Assembly: GCA_028281165.1 (NCBI GenBank)
Contig: JANQKI010000040.1
Coordinates: forward strand, 1-45,433
Direction of reading: 5' to 3'
Length of the DNA stretch: 45,433 nucleotides
Origin: Opitutaceae bacterium
Lineage (GTDB): Bacteria; Verrucomicrobiota; Verrucomicrobiia; Opitutales; Opitutaceae
Made by a program: the position numbers and the translations under genes. Below are positions 1 to 8,926 of the stretch, piece by piece. Position 1 is the first letter of the stretch. Each line of letters starts with the position of its first letter. The notes beneath the pieces are model-generated. The model searched no databases, was not told where the DNA came from, and was given only the letters and a program-made list of their open reading frames with translations.

Positions 1-1
1 G

Positions 2-919
2 CAGGATTTCTACGACCTGATGAAGACCAATTTTCCCGACGATAACATTAGTTTAGATATCCCCGAGGATGAAAATCACTCTAGGGTCGTCACGGAAACT
101 TATTGCGAAGGATTAAGGAAGGTAATCAGCCCAACTCTGCTGATTAAGCGTATCGATAAATCGAGGGAACCAGACCATCCGCCTTCTGAGGCTGCTCCGC
201 CTGTTGCGGTTCGCCACTCGTCCCTTCTGTCGTTCGAATCCGAATCGACGGGCTACGCCTTCGATCTGCAGATCTCGATCCCCGAGGACTACGAAGAATT
301 GCCTGGCGAGTTTCCCGTTTTGCTTGTCCTCGACGGACAGTGGGACTTCATATTCGCCCACCAAGTCGCTCCGAGAAAACAAGGAGGAACACATGGAATC
401 GCTCGCTATATCGTAGTTGGCGTCGAACTACGCGCACCCGAGGAAACGTACCTCGACGAGAGGGTGGCAATGCTGACAGACGACCGTTTTCTCGCCGTCT
501 TGGACACTGAAATCGTTCCTTTTATCACAAGCCGATTCCGAGCCGACCTCTCTCAATCGATGCTGATCGGAAGCGAACTCGCAGCAAATGTCGCGCTTAA
601 GCATATGCTTTCTTCCGACGCCTTGTTCGCTGGCTATATCGCGAGTTCTCCGAGGCTAGATTGGAATTCTTTCGAGCTGGATGCTTTAGAGGAACAAAGG
701 TCAAACCAGATCCTTGATATTCCAACCTTTTTGTATTGCGCTACAGGTGGCCTCGAATCCAGCTACGAACAAAGCGCTTTCTTCGAGAATCTGGCCTCTC
801 GCAATTACGAGAGTCTTCAACTGATTAGAAAAGAATTTCCTGAAGAACGATACGCCGCCGCCAAAATCCTCTCATATCACAAAGGTATCGAATTCATCAG
901 ATTGGCGATCCTGGAATAA
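2..919 (+). CDS. Tandem esterase-like protein (PF00756-type), 5' end outside window; second domain lacks catalytic residues
   Basis: The frame is open from base 2, and the ATG at 20 is probably internal because coding similarity begins before it. The first ~40 residues look like the C-terminal end of one putative-esterase (enterochelin-esterase-like) domain, including the catalytic-His segment [16 protein letters not shown] second, related domain follows (about residues 68-299 counted from the ATG), with [16 protein letters not shown] and GYIASSP typical of the fold. In this copy the nucleophile elbow reads [12 protein letters not shown], where active members have a GHSLGG-like motif, so the Ser position holds Glu. 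The residue aligned with the catalytic His is Tyr (EERYAAAK). I infer that the second domain is non-catalytic, for example binding or structural. Alternatively it is a diverged hydrolase using other residues. It lies 28 bp before a sulfatase, probably in one transcript. Confidence 0.7.
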   Translation, partial: QDFYDLMKTNFPDDNISLDIPEDENHSRVVTETYCEGLRKVISPTLLIKRIDKSREPDHPPSEAAPPVAVRHSSLLSFESESTGYAFDLQISIPEDYEELPGEFPVLLVLDGQWDFIFAHQVAPRKQGGTHGIARYIVVGVELRAPEETYLDERVAMLTDDRFLAVLDTEIVPFITSRFRADLSQSMLIGSELAANVALKHMLSSDALFAGYIASSPRLDWNSFELDALEEQRSNQILDIPTFLYCATGGLESSYEQSAFFENLASRNYESLQLIRKEFPEERYAAAKILSYHKGIEFIRLAILE

Positions 920-947
920 AGACTGTATTCTATGTTTAAATACTTTG

Positions 948-2387
948 ATGAAATATTGCTTTCTCGATTCTCCCATTTCATTGCTTTGCTTTGTTTCGCG
1001 CTGCTCTCTTCTTGCCTTATTCTTCATGGGATGGGGAGCAACTGCTTATTCAGCCGATCATCAAGCTTCTCCCTCAAGGCCGCCAAATATTGTGCTGCTG
1101 TTCGCTGACGACGCTGGGTATTCAGATTTTGGATTTCAAGGAAACGAGACGATTAAAACGCCGCATCTCGATAAACTGGCCAGCCAGGGAATGCGCTTTG
1201 CCTCGGCCTATGTCACGGAATCGGTTTGCGGTCCGTCGCGGGCGGGTTTGCTGACGGGGCTCTACCAGCAGCGCTTCGGATTCGAAGAGAACAACGTCCC
1301 CGGAATCATGAGTCCCGCCGGCCTACAGGGAGACGACATGGGTCTGCCGCTGGATCAGCGTACCATTGCGGACTACCTTAAGCCCTTGGGCTACCGCAGC
1401 ATAATCCTCGGCAAATGGCATCAAGGCGTAGCCGATCGCTACCATCCACTCAAACGCGGTTTCGACGAATTCTATGGTTTCCGAGGCGGTGCCCGCAGCT
1501 ATTTCCCTTATGGCGAGGGCGAAGGGAAGTTCTCCGACCAACTAGAGCAGGCCTTCGGAAATTACGTCGAACACGAAGGCTACCTGACTGACGATTTGGC
1601 CGACAAAGCCTGCGACCTCATCGAGCGCCATCAAGACCGGCCGTTCTTTCTCTTCTTGTCTTTCAATGCCGTGCACACTCCGATGCGCGCGACTGAGGAG
1701 GATCTGCGGGCATTCCCAAACTTGAAGGGAAAACGCCGCGAGCTTGCCGCCATGACTCTCGCCATGGATCGGGCTTGCGGAAAAGTGCTGGATCAACTGG
1801 AAGCCCTAAGTTTGGAGGACAACACGCTGGTGGTTTTCACCAATGACAATGGAGGTCCCAGTTACGGCAATGCTTCACGCAACGATCCGCTTAGCGGAAC
1901 CAAGGCTTCCCATCTAGAGGGTGGAATCCGTGTGCCGTTCATTCTTCGCTGGCCTGGCAAGGTTCCAGCCCTGAGCGAGTATCATCACCCGATCAGTACT
2001 TTGGATCTGCTTCCCACCTTTGTCAATGCAGCTGGAGGTGATGCTAGCAAGTTGAAGGGTCTCGATGGCGTCGACCTATTGCCGTATTTGAAAAATCCCG
2101 ACGGATCACGTCCTCATGAAACGCTTTATTGGAAAAGAGAAATGCGAGGCGCTATACGCGATGTGGATTGGAAGCTCATCCGTTTGCCCGACAGACCCGC
2201 AGAACTTTACAATCTAGCCGAAGACCCATCCGAGCGTCGCAACCTCGCCGATCAGTATCCAGATAAGGTAAAGGCTTTGTACAAGAAGCTCTTTGCCTGG
2301 GAGATGGAACTCGAAAGACCCCTCTGGCTCATCAAGCGTAGCGTGGAAAAGACGAACGCCGAACGCTACGACCAATACCGGCAATAG
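948..2387 (+). CDS. Exported type I (S1) sulfatase, CGPSR motif
   Basis: A sulfate-ester hydrolase of the arylsulfatase family, 479 residues from ATG 948; a TTG lies immediately before it. The hydrophobic N-terminus ([17 protein letters not shown]) looks like a signal peptide, placing the enzyme in the periplasm or outside. [14 protein letters not shown] supplies the N-terminal metal-binding Asp pair near residues 54-55. CGPSR near residue 94 is the C-x-P-S-R site whose Cys is converted to formylglycine. VVFTNDNGG near residue 300 gives further metal ligands, and [10 protein letters not shown] follows. The length is normal for the family. The gene sits between an esterase-like gene and a beta-helix protein, which fits processing of sulfated or esterified polysaccharides. 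The exact substrate cannot be read from the sequence. Confidence 0.93.
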   Translation: MKYCFLDSPISLLCFVSRCSLLALFFMGWGATAYSADHQASPSRPPNIVLLFADDAGYSDFGFQGNETIKTPHLDKLASQGMRFASAYVTESVCGPSRAGLLTGLYQQRFGFEENNVPGIMSPAGLQGDDMGLPLDQRTIADYLKPLGYRSIILGKWHQGVADRYHPLKRGFDEFYGFRGGARSYFPYGEGEGKFSDQLEQAFGNYVEHEGYLTDDLADKACDLIERHQDRPFFLFLSFNAVHTPMRATEEDLRAFPNLKGKRRELAAMTLAMDRACGKVLDQLEALSLEDNTLVVFTNDNGGPSYGNASRNDPLSGTKASHLEGGIRVPFILRWPGKVPALSEYHHPISTLDLLPTFVNAAGGDASKLKGLDGVDLLPYLKNPDGSRPHETLYWKREMRGAIRDVDWKLIRLPDRPAELYNLAEDPSERRNLADQYPDKVKALYKKLFAWEMELERPLWLIKRSVEKTNAERYDQYRQ

Positions 2388-2407
2388 CTATTCGAGTTGC
2401 CTATCCC

Positions 2408-2426
2408 TATGAATCTAACATTCATA
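2408..2426. promoter_or_regulatory. Inverted repeat TATGAAT-N5-ATTCATA between sulfatase and beta-helix gene
   Basis: Perfect 7-bp arms with a 5-bp spacer, 21 bp after the sulfatase stop and about 40 bp before the next ATG. It has no T-tract, so it is more likely an operator or chance AT-rich dyad than a terminator. Function not established. Confidence 0.3.
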
Positions 2427-2465
2427 TTCGACTCATAACTACACCGTTCCTGTCAATTTATCTCA

Positions 2466-3467
2466 ATGAAAATACGTATTCAAAAAATAGCTTTATCGTT
2501 GACTGTCGCTGGCGCCTTGCTCCTCCCGGCCATTCATTCTCAATCGGTAGATGATCTGATCGCGAACTACTCCGGCAAGGCCGTTTGGGACGAGACCGAA
2601 AGCGAACTTACCTTCGCCACCGCCGGCGTCATCACTTTCGATAACAAGGGTCCTTCTACGCAGCATTTCTGGAATGTGCCCAAAGAGGTCAGGACCATCA
2701 CCATCGAGGCTGACGTACGCGTTATCGGCGCCTTTCATACGCGAGCCAATTGCACGATCCGTGGAAAGCATCGCATGACCTCTATGGTCTACGGGACTGA
2801 TATTCGCTCCTGGGCCAGCGAGTACGGCGTCAAGGCCTTCCGTCACTGCCAGTTTCAGAATTTCGGCGGCGTGCTGACCATCAAGAACCTGACCTCGCTT
2901 AACCCTTTCGGCTTCCATGTGCGCGGCGAGGGAAATGTGGTTATGGTTTCCGATTGCGATTTTCGCGACAACCGAGGCGGCGCCGGAAACCACAGTGACG
3001 GGATCGAAGGCGGCGACGGATCGGTCATCGAAAATTGCTACTTCGAAACGGGTGACGACGTGATCAAAGTCTACAACGATCTCACCGTGCGCGACTGCAC
3101 GATCAACATGGTGCAAAACGCTGTTCCCATCCAGCTCGGCTGGAGTGACACTGGCGATGACACGGCCAACTTCTATAACCTCACCATCATCGGCGACGAC
3201 GGACGGCACAATGACAGCAACGCCATCATCGTTGGTCGCCGCGGCAACTACACCAAAACCATCAACATCTACGGCTGCAAAATCGAAAACCCCAACGCCA
3301 CTTGGACAAGCCTCCGCGAAGAAGGAATGATTGTCCAAGGGGAGGTTGTTGACGCCGAGATCAAGATCGGCGAATACCGAGCCAGACGTCACATCGGCTC
3401 CAGCAACATGACCATTTGCGGCACCAGAGAAGAGAAAACTGAATACAGTTGCCGGAGCGGGGAATAG
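2466..3467 (+). CDS. Secreted right-handed beta-helix protein, probable polysaccharide hydrolase/lyase
   Basis: 333 residues with a clear signal peptide (MKIRIQKIALSLTVAGALL, cleavage near IHS-QS). The remainder is a series of short beta-strand coils with conserved Asn, as in the pectate-lyase-like right-handed beta-helix superfamily (for example DLTVRDCTINMVQN, NFYNLTIIGDDG). Around residues 177-204 it carries HSDGIEGGDGS followed by FETGDDVIKVY. This resembles the NTDGID...TGDDCIAI acidic cluster that forms the catalytic Asp trio in GH28-type enzymes, and similar helices occur in GH49 and GH82. I infer a glycosidase acting on an acidic or sulfated polysaccharide, given the sulfatase upstream. 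The exact family cannot be assigned by eye, and a lyase is possible. ATG at 2466; no strong Shine-Dalgarno. Confidence 0.72.
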   Translation: MKIRIQKIALSLTVAGALLLPAIHSQSVDDLIANYSGKAVWDETESELTFATAGVITFDNKGPSTQHFWNVPKEVRTITIEADVRVIGAFHTRANCTIRGKHRMTSMVYGTDIRSWASEYGVKAFRHCQFQNFGGVLTIKNLTSLNPFGFHVRGEGNVVMVSDCDFRDNRGGAGNHSDGIEGGDGSVIENCYFETGDDVIKVYNDLTVRDCTINMVQNAVPIQLGWSDTGDDTANFYNLTIIGDDGRHNDSNAIIVGRRGNYTKTINIYGCKIENPNATWTSLREEGMIVQGEVVDAEIKIGEYRARRHIGSSNMTICGTREEKTEYSCRSGE

Positions 3468-3679
3468 ACGATTCTTCCTTTCTTCGACGAGGGTAGTAGA
3501 GTCTAAAGATGCGAATTAAACAAAGACAGAATAGGGCTACTAACCTGAAACGCGAACGAAACGCTCGTGGCTTCATCTAGGGAATGCTTTTCGACAATGA
3601 CTGACTTCACTGGTCACGCGAAATACACGTTTCGAATAATGCTTATTGCATCGGGACCTACCCGGCATGGGGTTGACTC

Positions 3680-4432
3680 ATGCGTTCAATAGCATCAACG
3701 ATTCTAAAACCGATATCGGTCGCGGCGCTGCTCCTCTCGACGTCACTATCGTCCGCAGAACCCATCAATCTAAAAGGCTCCGATGGATTCCAATTAAAGG
3801 GAGACTATTTTCAGGGGAAAGAGGGGCGGCCTGCCGTTCTCATGCTCCATCAATGCAATGCGGAGCGTTCGATGTACTATGAGTTAGGTGAAGCCTTATC
3901 CAAAAAAGGGATACATGCGCTGTCCTTGGATTTTCGCCTTTACGGGGAAAGCGTTACCGAAGAGGTCAGCCTGACTGTCCTGCAGGAGAAAGCCGCTAGC
4001 CGAGAAGAGGCCAGAGAGCTGACCGCTCCTCATCGTGCGATGTGGCTAGAGGACGTAGTCTCCGCCTATGACTTCATCCGAAAAGCGGCAGGCGATGATG
4101 CGCCGATCGGCGTGATCGGGGCTAGTTGCGGCGGCCATCAAGCGATTAGATTGGCCGAGGTCGAAAGTGTCGCATCAATGGTTTTCTTTTCTTCGGGCGT
4201 CAACGAAAGGGCGACCGAACGCTACCTAGCGCTGGAATCGATTCCTACCTTGATCATCGCCGCCCAGGACGATCAGTGGACGTATGAGCGCGCTCAGGTC
4301 GTTTTCGAATCTGCCCAGCATCCGAACAATCGATTCATAGGCTACAAAAGCGGCGGACACGGGTATCCGCTTTTCGAACACGACCCAGACCTCGTATCTG
4401 CCATCGTAGAATGGTTTGATCAACAGCTTTAG
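3680..4432 (+). CDS. Secreted alpha/beta hydrolase, dienelactone-hydrolase-like
   Basis: 250 residues with an N-terminal signal peptide (about 1-26, ending SLSSA). The alpha/beta hydrolase fold is evident. AVLMLHQCN near residue 52 fits the strand and oxyanion region. VIGASCGGHQ carries the nucleophile elbow with Ser149. Asp197 or Asp198 (IIAAQDDQW) and His227 (SGGHGYP) complete the triad. ALSLDFRLYGES is the usual strand after the first helix. The predicted role is hydrolysis of an ester or lactone in the periplasm; deacetylation of a glycan is one possibility. It lies 212 bp downstream of the beta-helix gene and is followed directly by the repeat-rich region. The ATG at 3680 is preferred because it gives a complete signal peptide. 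Confidence 0.85.
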   Translation: MRSIASTILKPISVAALLLSTSLSSAEPINLKGSDGFQLKGDYFQGKEGRPAVLMLHQCNAERSMYYELGEALSKKGIHALSLDFRLYGESVTEEVSLTVLQEKAASREEARELTAPHRAMWLEDVVSAYDFIRKAAGDDAPIGVIGASCGGHQAIRLAEVESVASMVFFSSGVNERATERYLALESIPTLIIAAQDDQWTYERAQVVFESAQHPNNRFIGYKSGGHGYPLFEHDPDLVSAIVEWFDQQL

Positions 4433-4522
4433 TGAATGAACGGTGATTCCTCACGGAATCCGATGCTCTCCGTCTTCTCTCGCTTTGCTCGATACGCCGT
4501 GACTGGTAACGAGCAGCAAGAT
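4433..4522 (+). repeat. Dispersed repeat unit, copy A
   Basis: Starts TGAATGAACGGTG and continues through CTCTCGCTTTGCTCGATACG to GGTAACGAGCAGCAAGAT. It is nearly identical to 4652-4741 over its last ~60 bp. Its first ~33 bp match the reverse complement of 4841-4874 with few differences. It begins immediately after the hydrolase stop codon. Confidence 0.8.
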
Positions 4523-4586
4523 GGCAAAGGGTCAAAAAGATTTCATACTGATTCGAATCCTGTTGGCGACGCAGTCGACATCCTGT

Positions 4587-4603
4587 TCCCTGCGAAGCAG
4601 GGA
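4587..4603. repeat. Stem-loop TCCCTGC-GAA-GCAGGGA
   Basis: Perfect 7-bp stem with a GAA loop. Related GAA-loop hairpins recur at about 4805-4842 (CCCGCGAAGCGGG and TCGCGAAGCGA), suggesting one family of compact hairpins. Confidence 0.6.
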
Positions 4604-4607
4604 TCTA

Positions 4608-4625
4608 GTCCCGCCGAGGCGGGAC
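4608..4625. repeat. Stem-loop GTCCCGCC-GA-GGCGGGAC
   Basis: Perfect 8-bp GC-rich stem with a 2-nt loop in the repeat region. There is no following T-run, so it is not a typical intrinsic terminator. It resembles the 9-bp stem at 4985-5004. Confidence 0.6.
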
Positions 4626-4651
4626 GATGTTCAATATATAAAGTAGTTTAT

Positions 4652-4741
4652 TAATGAACGGTGTCGCTTAACGAGACTGATGCTTTCCGTCTTCTCTCGC
4701 TTTGCTCGATACGCCATGACTGGTAACGAGCAACAGGATCC
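4652..4741 (+). repeat. Dispersed repeat unit, copy B
   Basis: Starts TAATGAACGGTG, carries the same CTTCTCTCGCTTTGCTCGAT core as 4433-4522, and ends GGTAACGAGCAACAGGATC. The two copies differ mainly in the ~20 bp after the first 12. The spacing between copies is about 219 bp. Confidence 0.8.
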
Positions 4742-4797
4742 CGCATTCGCACCTAGGCGTCGACTTAAGTCGTATCAATTTTATAATCAATATGATA

Positions 4798-4875
4798 GAT
4801 CCTGTTCCCGCGAAGCGGGATCCTGTTGCTCGCGAAGCGAGGATCTGATTCCGAGAGGAATCACTGTTCATTCAA
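4798..4875 (-). repeat. Inverted copy of repeat start with two hairpins
   Basis: On the minus strand this begins TGAATGAACAGTGATTCCTC, matching copy A. It then runs into two adjacent GAA-loop hairpins, each joined to an AACAGGATC-type box. The inverted orientation relative to copies A and B suggests a dispersed element rather than a simple tandem duplication. Confidence 0.65.
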
Positions 4876-4984
4876 TTATGCTAGTTGAGTAATTTAATAT
4901 CGCTCCTTCGTCGCTGGATCTCGCTTCGCGAGAACAGTTCCGAGGCGCAGCCGACAAGACCGGGCCCGCAGAGAGCCGGAACAT

Positions 4985-5004
4985 GTCCCCGCCACGGCGG
5001 GGAC
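4985..5004. repeat. Stem-loop GTCCCCGCC-AC-GGCGGGGAC
   Basis: Perfect 9-bp stem with a 2-nt loop, followed by AGCAGGATCT, which again links a hairpin to the CAGGATC box. Confidence 0.6.
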
Positions 5005-5325
5005 AGCAGGATCTAAAATAGGCAATGCGAATAAAAGCTTCGATTGAACGTCGAAAACCGAGATGATAATGCCTTAAGAATTCCTGACTTGTTGAACATA
5101 AGATTGATAGAAGTTAAGTTGACGCCTAGGCGCATTCGCGAGAACAGGATCTCTTATCATGTCGGCTCATACCTTGCTCCCGCCTCAACGCGGTTCTGAG
5201 GGTAATTGCCCGCTTTCCACAAGGACTTGTCACCTCATCTTCTCAAGTCGAGATCAATCTTACCGATGATCATTTAGGGTAATTTCACTCACACCGCTAC
5301 CCATACCCTCGTGCTATCACATGCC

Positions 5326-7281
5326 ATGAAGCTACGACTCGATTTCAATAGTTTAGACCTGCAAAAGCGCCTTATACTGCTTCTCGGGCTGCCGCTCCTT
5401 GGGCTTCTTGGACTCGGCATCATGCTCGGTTTCGAAAGCTACACGGAAGTTGAAAAGGCTAAACGAGACGAGCGAAACGTTCAAGCAGTCACCCAAGCTA
5501 TGATCGAGATCACTGGCTATCTGAGGGAACTCCAGCGCGAGAGAGCAGAAGTTGTCAAATACCTGGCTCTTAGCGAAGAAGCTCGCGACCCGGCTCCCGC
5601 TCGAGCGCAATTCAAGCGTACTGACACAGCGCTTCTAAATCTTGAAAACGCAGTGGAAATTCTTGCTTCCACCGGCGAAGCCAGGGTGGGAACGCTCATC
5701 GAGAAACTCGGCGAATTCACTCGCAAAGAGTTCCTCGCGACTTGCCTCAGCAACGAAGGTCCCGTCACTCACGACGTTATGCGCAATAACGTCTTCGCTA
5801 GCATTTACCGCACGCCGATGATCCCTCGATTCTATGGGCAGCACACTACCAGCCTATTCGCTATCGGACATGGTCTCGTCGATCTCGTGGAAAATCGCGA
5901 TCTCGTCGCCTCTCTCGGCGGCTACATGCACTTCAATTTCGCCTACGAAAACGCCTCTACCAACGACGCGCTAGTCTGGGCAGTCGCAATGCGGGGAGAC
6001 TTCGAGAACAACGAGCCGATTGCTATCATCAATGCCCGAGCGAATCACGACCTCAGCCTCAATCATGCCCGACGCCTCACCCCGGATCACTTCGAATCGA
6101 TCGCTGGCTTCAAAGCGGAAAACTATCCCGAATACTCCGCTATTTGGCGATCGATCAACGGAGCTATCCGCTTGAAAAAGGGTCCCGATTTCACGCTCGA
6201 CCAATGGGAAAGCGTTTCCTCCGACTATCTCGGTATCATGGAGAGTGTGATCGATGATTTCGGCGCCAGCATCGTGGATGCGGCTAAGCAAGCCCAAGCT
6301 TCCGGAGCGACTCGATTCTACACGATCGTGGGAGTCATCTCGGGCATCATCGTAGCAAGTCTCATTCTCAGCCAATTTCTTGGACTCTCGATCCGCAACA
6401 CGCTCAGAAATGTCGCCGAACGCCTGACTCGAAGCTCCCAGCAAGTCAGTCATGCCAGTGACGACTCCAATGCCCTCAGCGGAAATCTCTCCTCTCAAGC
6501 CTCTAAATTCGCCGAGGCGATAGAGCAAGTTTCCGCGACCCTAGAGGAAGTCACCTCGATGGTGAAAAACACCAACACTTCCGCCCAACACGTAGAGCAG
6601 CTCACTAAATCGGCAAACACTGCCGCGCAAAACGGCATCGAGTCAGTCAGCGAACTCGGTGAGGCTATGAGCTCGATCAACGCATCAAGCGAACAGATCG
6701 CTCAAATCATAAAAACCATCGAGGATATTGCATTCCAAACCAACATCCTCGCCCTCAACGCCGCCGTAGAAGCCGCTCGGGCAGGAGAAGCAGGAGCCGG
6801 ATTCGCCGTAGTGGCAGACGAGGTGCGCACCCTAGCCGGACGTTCGGCTGACGCGGCGAAGCAGACTGCGGAAATCATTTCCGCATCGGAATCGAAGACG
6901 AAGCGCGGCACCGACATCACGGCTCGAGTCGTGGATCACTTCAACGAAATCTATTCTAGCGTTGAAACGATTGCGGGAGCTAGCTCCGACATCACGAAGC
7001 ATGTCGACCAGCAAAGTTCCGGGGTTTCGCAGATTAATACTACGATCCAAAACCAAAGCGCCGTCGCTCAAGACCTTGCCAATTCAGCTACCAATATGAA
7101 CGAGAACGCTTCCAAAATTCTACGGGAAGTCGATCACATGAACGACAACGTAGCGACGCTCCAAGGTCTCCTCGGTAATCGTATCAAGATCGAGACTCAT
7201 CACAAGGAAAGTAACCGAATTTCAACTACGAATGAATCTTCTTTGGAACGCGCGCCCGAAAACAAGAGCATTTGGAATTAG
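5326..7281 (+). CDS. Methyl-accepting chemotaxis protein with NIT-like periplasmic sensor
   Basis: 651 residues from ATG 5326; an in-frame GTG lies at 5311, but the ATG places a short charged N-terminus before TM1 (about residues 15-35, [19 protein letters not shown]). The periplasmic region begins with [17 protein letters not shown], the pattern of NIT (nitrate/nitrite-sensing) domains. TM2 lies near residues 331-351 ([19 protein letters not shown]). A canonical HAMP is not obvious after TM2. The long helical signalling domain has the conserved hairpin tip [20 protein letters not shown] (about 466-485) and [16 protein letters not shown]. No C-terminal NWETF-type pentapeptide is present. No che genes are in the window, so it is an orphan receptor. 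The ligand is unknown. Confidence 0.93.
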   Translation: MKLRLDFNSLDLQKRLILLLGLPLLGLLGLGIMLGFESYTEVEKAKRDERNVQAVTQAMIEITGYLRELQRERAEVVKYLALSEEARDPAPARAQFKRTDTALLNLENAVEILASTGEARVGTLIEKLGEFTRKEFLATCLSNEGPVTHDVMRNNVFASIYRTPMIPRFYGQHTTSLFAIGHGLVDLVENRDLVASLGGYMHFNFAYENASTNDALVWAVAMRGDFENNEPIAIINARANHDLSLNHARRLTPDHFESIAGFKAENYPEYSAIWRSINGAIRLKKGPDFTLDQWESVSSDYLGIMESVIDDFGASIVDAAKQAQASGATRFYTIVGVISGIIVASLILSQFLGLSIRNTLRNVAERLTRSSQQVSHASDDSNALSGNLSSQASKFAEAIEQVSATLEEVTSMVKNTNTSAQHVEQLTKSANTAAQNGIESVSELGEAMSSINASSEQIAQIIKTIEDIAFQTNILALNAAVEAARAGEAGAGFAVVADEVRTLAGRSADAAKQTAEIISASESKTKRGTDITARVVDHFNEIYSSVETIAGASSDITKHVDQQSSGVSQINTTIQNQSAVAQDLANSATNMNENASKILREVDHMNDNVATLQGLLGNRIKIETHHKESNRISTTNESSLERAPENKSIWN

Positions 7282-7349
7282 GGGATCGTATCCGTAAACT
7301 GGCTGCAAATTAAGGGGAATTCAACCGCTTGTCTGATCATAGATGCAGG

Positions 7350-7363
7350 AAACGTATACGTTT
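7350..7363. promoter_or_regulatory. 14-bp perfect palindrome AAACGTATACGTTT
   Basis: Lies between the convergent chemoreceptor and amidohydrolase genes. The symmetry resembles operators of dimeric regulators such as LacI/GntR types, but the position between two 3' ends is unusual for an operator. It might also act as a weak bidirectional terminator, since TTTT follows on the plus strand. Confidence 0.3.
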
Positions 7364-7390
7364 TCGTAGCTTTTGAATCGTTCCCAGTTC

Positions 7391-8926
7391 TCAATTCGCT
7401 AGCCGTCTTAAGTATTCCCAAATGATCTTGCAGCCCACACTCCAGCTTTTGGCTCGATTTTCAACATAAGCGGAAATCTCATCGAGAGCGTTTCGATCAT
7501 ATAGGTTTCCGTCAAAGATCACCGCTTCGAGGCTCAATGTATTTCTTATATCTTCGAGCGGATTCTCGTTTAGCAGTATTGCATCTGCTTTCATTCCTTC
7601 GGCAATTCGCCCGTATTCGTTTTCCAAACCGTAATATTCAGCTGCCGAGAGGGTCGCAGAACGCAAGGCCTCAGCAGGCGAAAGCCCTGCGAGAACCAAT
7701 TGCTCAAGCTCGTCGTGCAAAGTAGCTCCCGCTATAATATAGTCTGTACCCGCCAGTACGTTGACTCCGGCTTGATGAGCTGCTCCCGTCAACTCGAGAC
7801 CTTTTCTGTAGAACTCCCGATATGTCTCCCGAGCTTCAGGCGAAGGGTCATCGCGGAGCGTCTTATTCACGTCTTCCATCCATTGCCACTTCACCAACGG
7901 GTGCATATAGCGTAGCAGCGGATCTTCGAGGATAAGTGGATCATCGCAATAGGCATCGACTCTACGCGTCAAATGCGTAGGAACGTACCAGGTTTCAGAT
8001 CGTTTCATGGCTGCGAAAATCGCTTCAGCCTTCTCGGGATCATGCTCGTCGAGCATGCGTCGTCTATCTTCCTTCCATTCACCGTTCACAGCCAATTCCC
8101 GAAGGGCGGCGCTTCCGCTAAACGACTCGTGTAGAATGAATCGAGCGTGTTCTATGCTCTTCTGATTTTCCGCCGCTTCTATGGCGCTGATCGCATGCGG
8201 ACGATGGCCCACAACATCCACGCCAAGACGCTTTGCCTCCGCAACCAGTGCGAAATAGGCGTCGCGAGGGATCTTATCGTAAACTTTTAGAGCGTCTGCT
8301 TTGCCTGCATAGTAGCGGGCGAATGCGCGTCCCTGCTCTGGGGTTGACGTTCCAAAGAATTCGGGAAGTTCGGGCAAGCGCTTCAGAATGACCGGCCCAT
8401 TCGCCATGAAGCTTGTAGTGGAAACGATTCTAGGACCTATACGTTCGCCAGCGAGTGCTTCTTCGGTCCAGCGCGCTTTGTCTTCCGAGCAGGCTGCAAC
8501 TGGATCGCCGCCTGGCGGACACCCCATCATGTCGCGAACATTGGTAACGCCGTATCCAATATACAGTGGCATGTCCAATAATGGCGTAAAGGTGAATACA
8601 TGAACATGCATATCCCAAAGGGCTGGCATCAGATAACGTCCACGGCCATCGACTCGAATAGCGTTCTGCAAAATCTCGAGTTCTTCGACACGCCCTACAT
8701 CAACTATTCGTCCTTGAATTATCAATACGGTTTGATTTTTCCGCAACTCGCCTGAATTAGTATCGATCACATCTACGCCCGTTATCGCGATCGGCTTTTC
8801 TGTCTTAACTGCTTCGAGCCCTTGATCCGGCCAAAGTACCCCAATAGCGAATACAACAATGATGGCCGCTACCAAAGTAAAGAGGCCGAAAATTCCTCGC
8901 TTCAGAAATTTCGCAGAGGTGCTCAT
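7391..8926 (-). CDS. Membrane-anchored amidohydrolase (imidazolonepropionase-like)
   Basis: 511 residues from ATG 8926. That start forms an ATGA overlap with the stop of the DJ-1 gene, so the two are probably translationally coupled; a longer open frame upstream is only a shadow of that gene. Residues ~7-30 (KFLKRGIFGLFTLVAAIIVV) form one N-terminal membrane anchor, so the enzyme probably faces the periplasm. The metal-dependent TIM-barrel signatures follow in order: ALWDMHVHVF (HxH pair), DALKVYDK (possible carboxylated Lys), VVGHRPH, SIEHA and NVLAGTDYI. These metal ligands are all retained. Related enzymes hydrolyse cyclic amides or dipeptides; the substrate here is unknown. It is probably co-expressed with the DJ-1 protein under the upstream two-component system. 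Confidence 0.88.
   Translation of the reverse strand: MSTSAKFLKRGIFGLFTLVAAIIVVFAIGVLWPDQGLEAVKTEKPIAITGVDVIDTNSGELRKNQTVLIIQGRIVDVGRVEELEILQNAIRVDGRGRYLMPALWDMHVHVFTFTPLLDMPLYIGYGVTNVRDMMGCPPGGDPVAACSEDKARWTEEALAGERIGPRIVSTTSFMANGPVILKRLPELPEFFGTSTPEQGRAFARYYAGKADALKVYDKIPRDAYFALVAEAKRLGVDVVGHRPHAISAIEAAENQKSIEHARFILHESFSGSAALRELAVNGEWKEDRRRMLDEHDPEKAEAIFAAMKRSETWYVPTHLTRRVDAYCDDPLILEDPLLRYMHPLVKWQWMEDVNKTLRDDPSPEARETYREFYRKGLELTGAAHQAGVNVLAGTDYIIAGATLHDELEQLVLAGLSPAEALRSATLSAAEYYGLENEYGRIAEGMKADAILLNENPLEDIRNTLSLEAVIFDGNLYDRNALDEISAYVENRAKSWSVGCKIIWEYLRRLAN

Larger units (their letters stand above)
4752..5130. repeat. Possible MITE-like segment bounded by 17-bp inverted repeats
   Basis: CCTAGGCGTCGACTTAA at 4752-4768 and TTAAGTTGACGCCTAGG at 5114-5130 are inverted copies differing at one base. 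They enclose ~345 bp with no open frame of note. No target-site duplication could be confirmed, so mobility is only a suggestion. Confidence 0.4.
4433..5325. other. Non-coding, repeat- and hairpin-rich intergenic region
   Basis: About 890 bp without a convincing gene. Short open frames here simply follow the repeats. The stretch holds two direct copies of a ~90-bp unit, an inverted partial copy, several GC-rich stem-loops and many variants of AACAGGATC. A pair of inverted 17-mers encloses about 380 bp. The last ~165 bp before the chemoreceptor gene look unique and should contain its promoter, although I cannot place -35/-10 boxes with confidence. Confidence 0.75.

Noticed and set aside
2493-3392. 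299-codon open frame antisense to the beta-helix gene
   Set aside because: The plus strand has a signal peptide and a recognisable fold. The antisense translation has no family motif and exists because of codon bias.
4436-4892. Short open frames (65-72 codons) in the repeat region
   Set aside because: Two of them share the same residues because they translate repeat copies in direct and inverted orientation. They show no real gene features.
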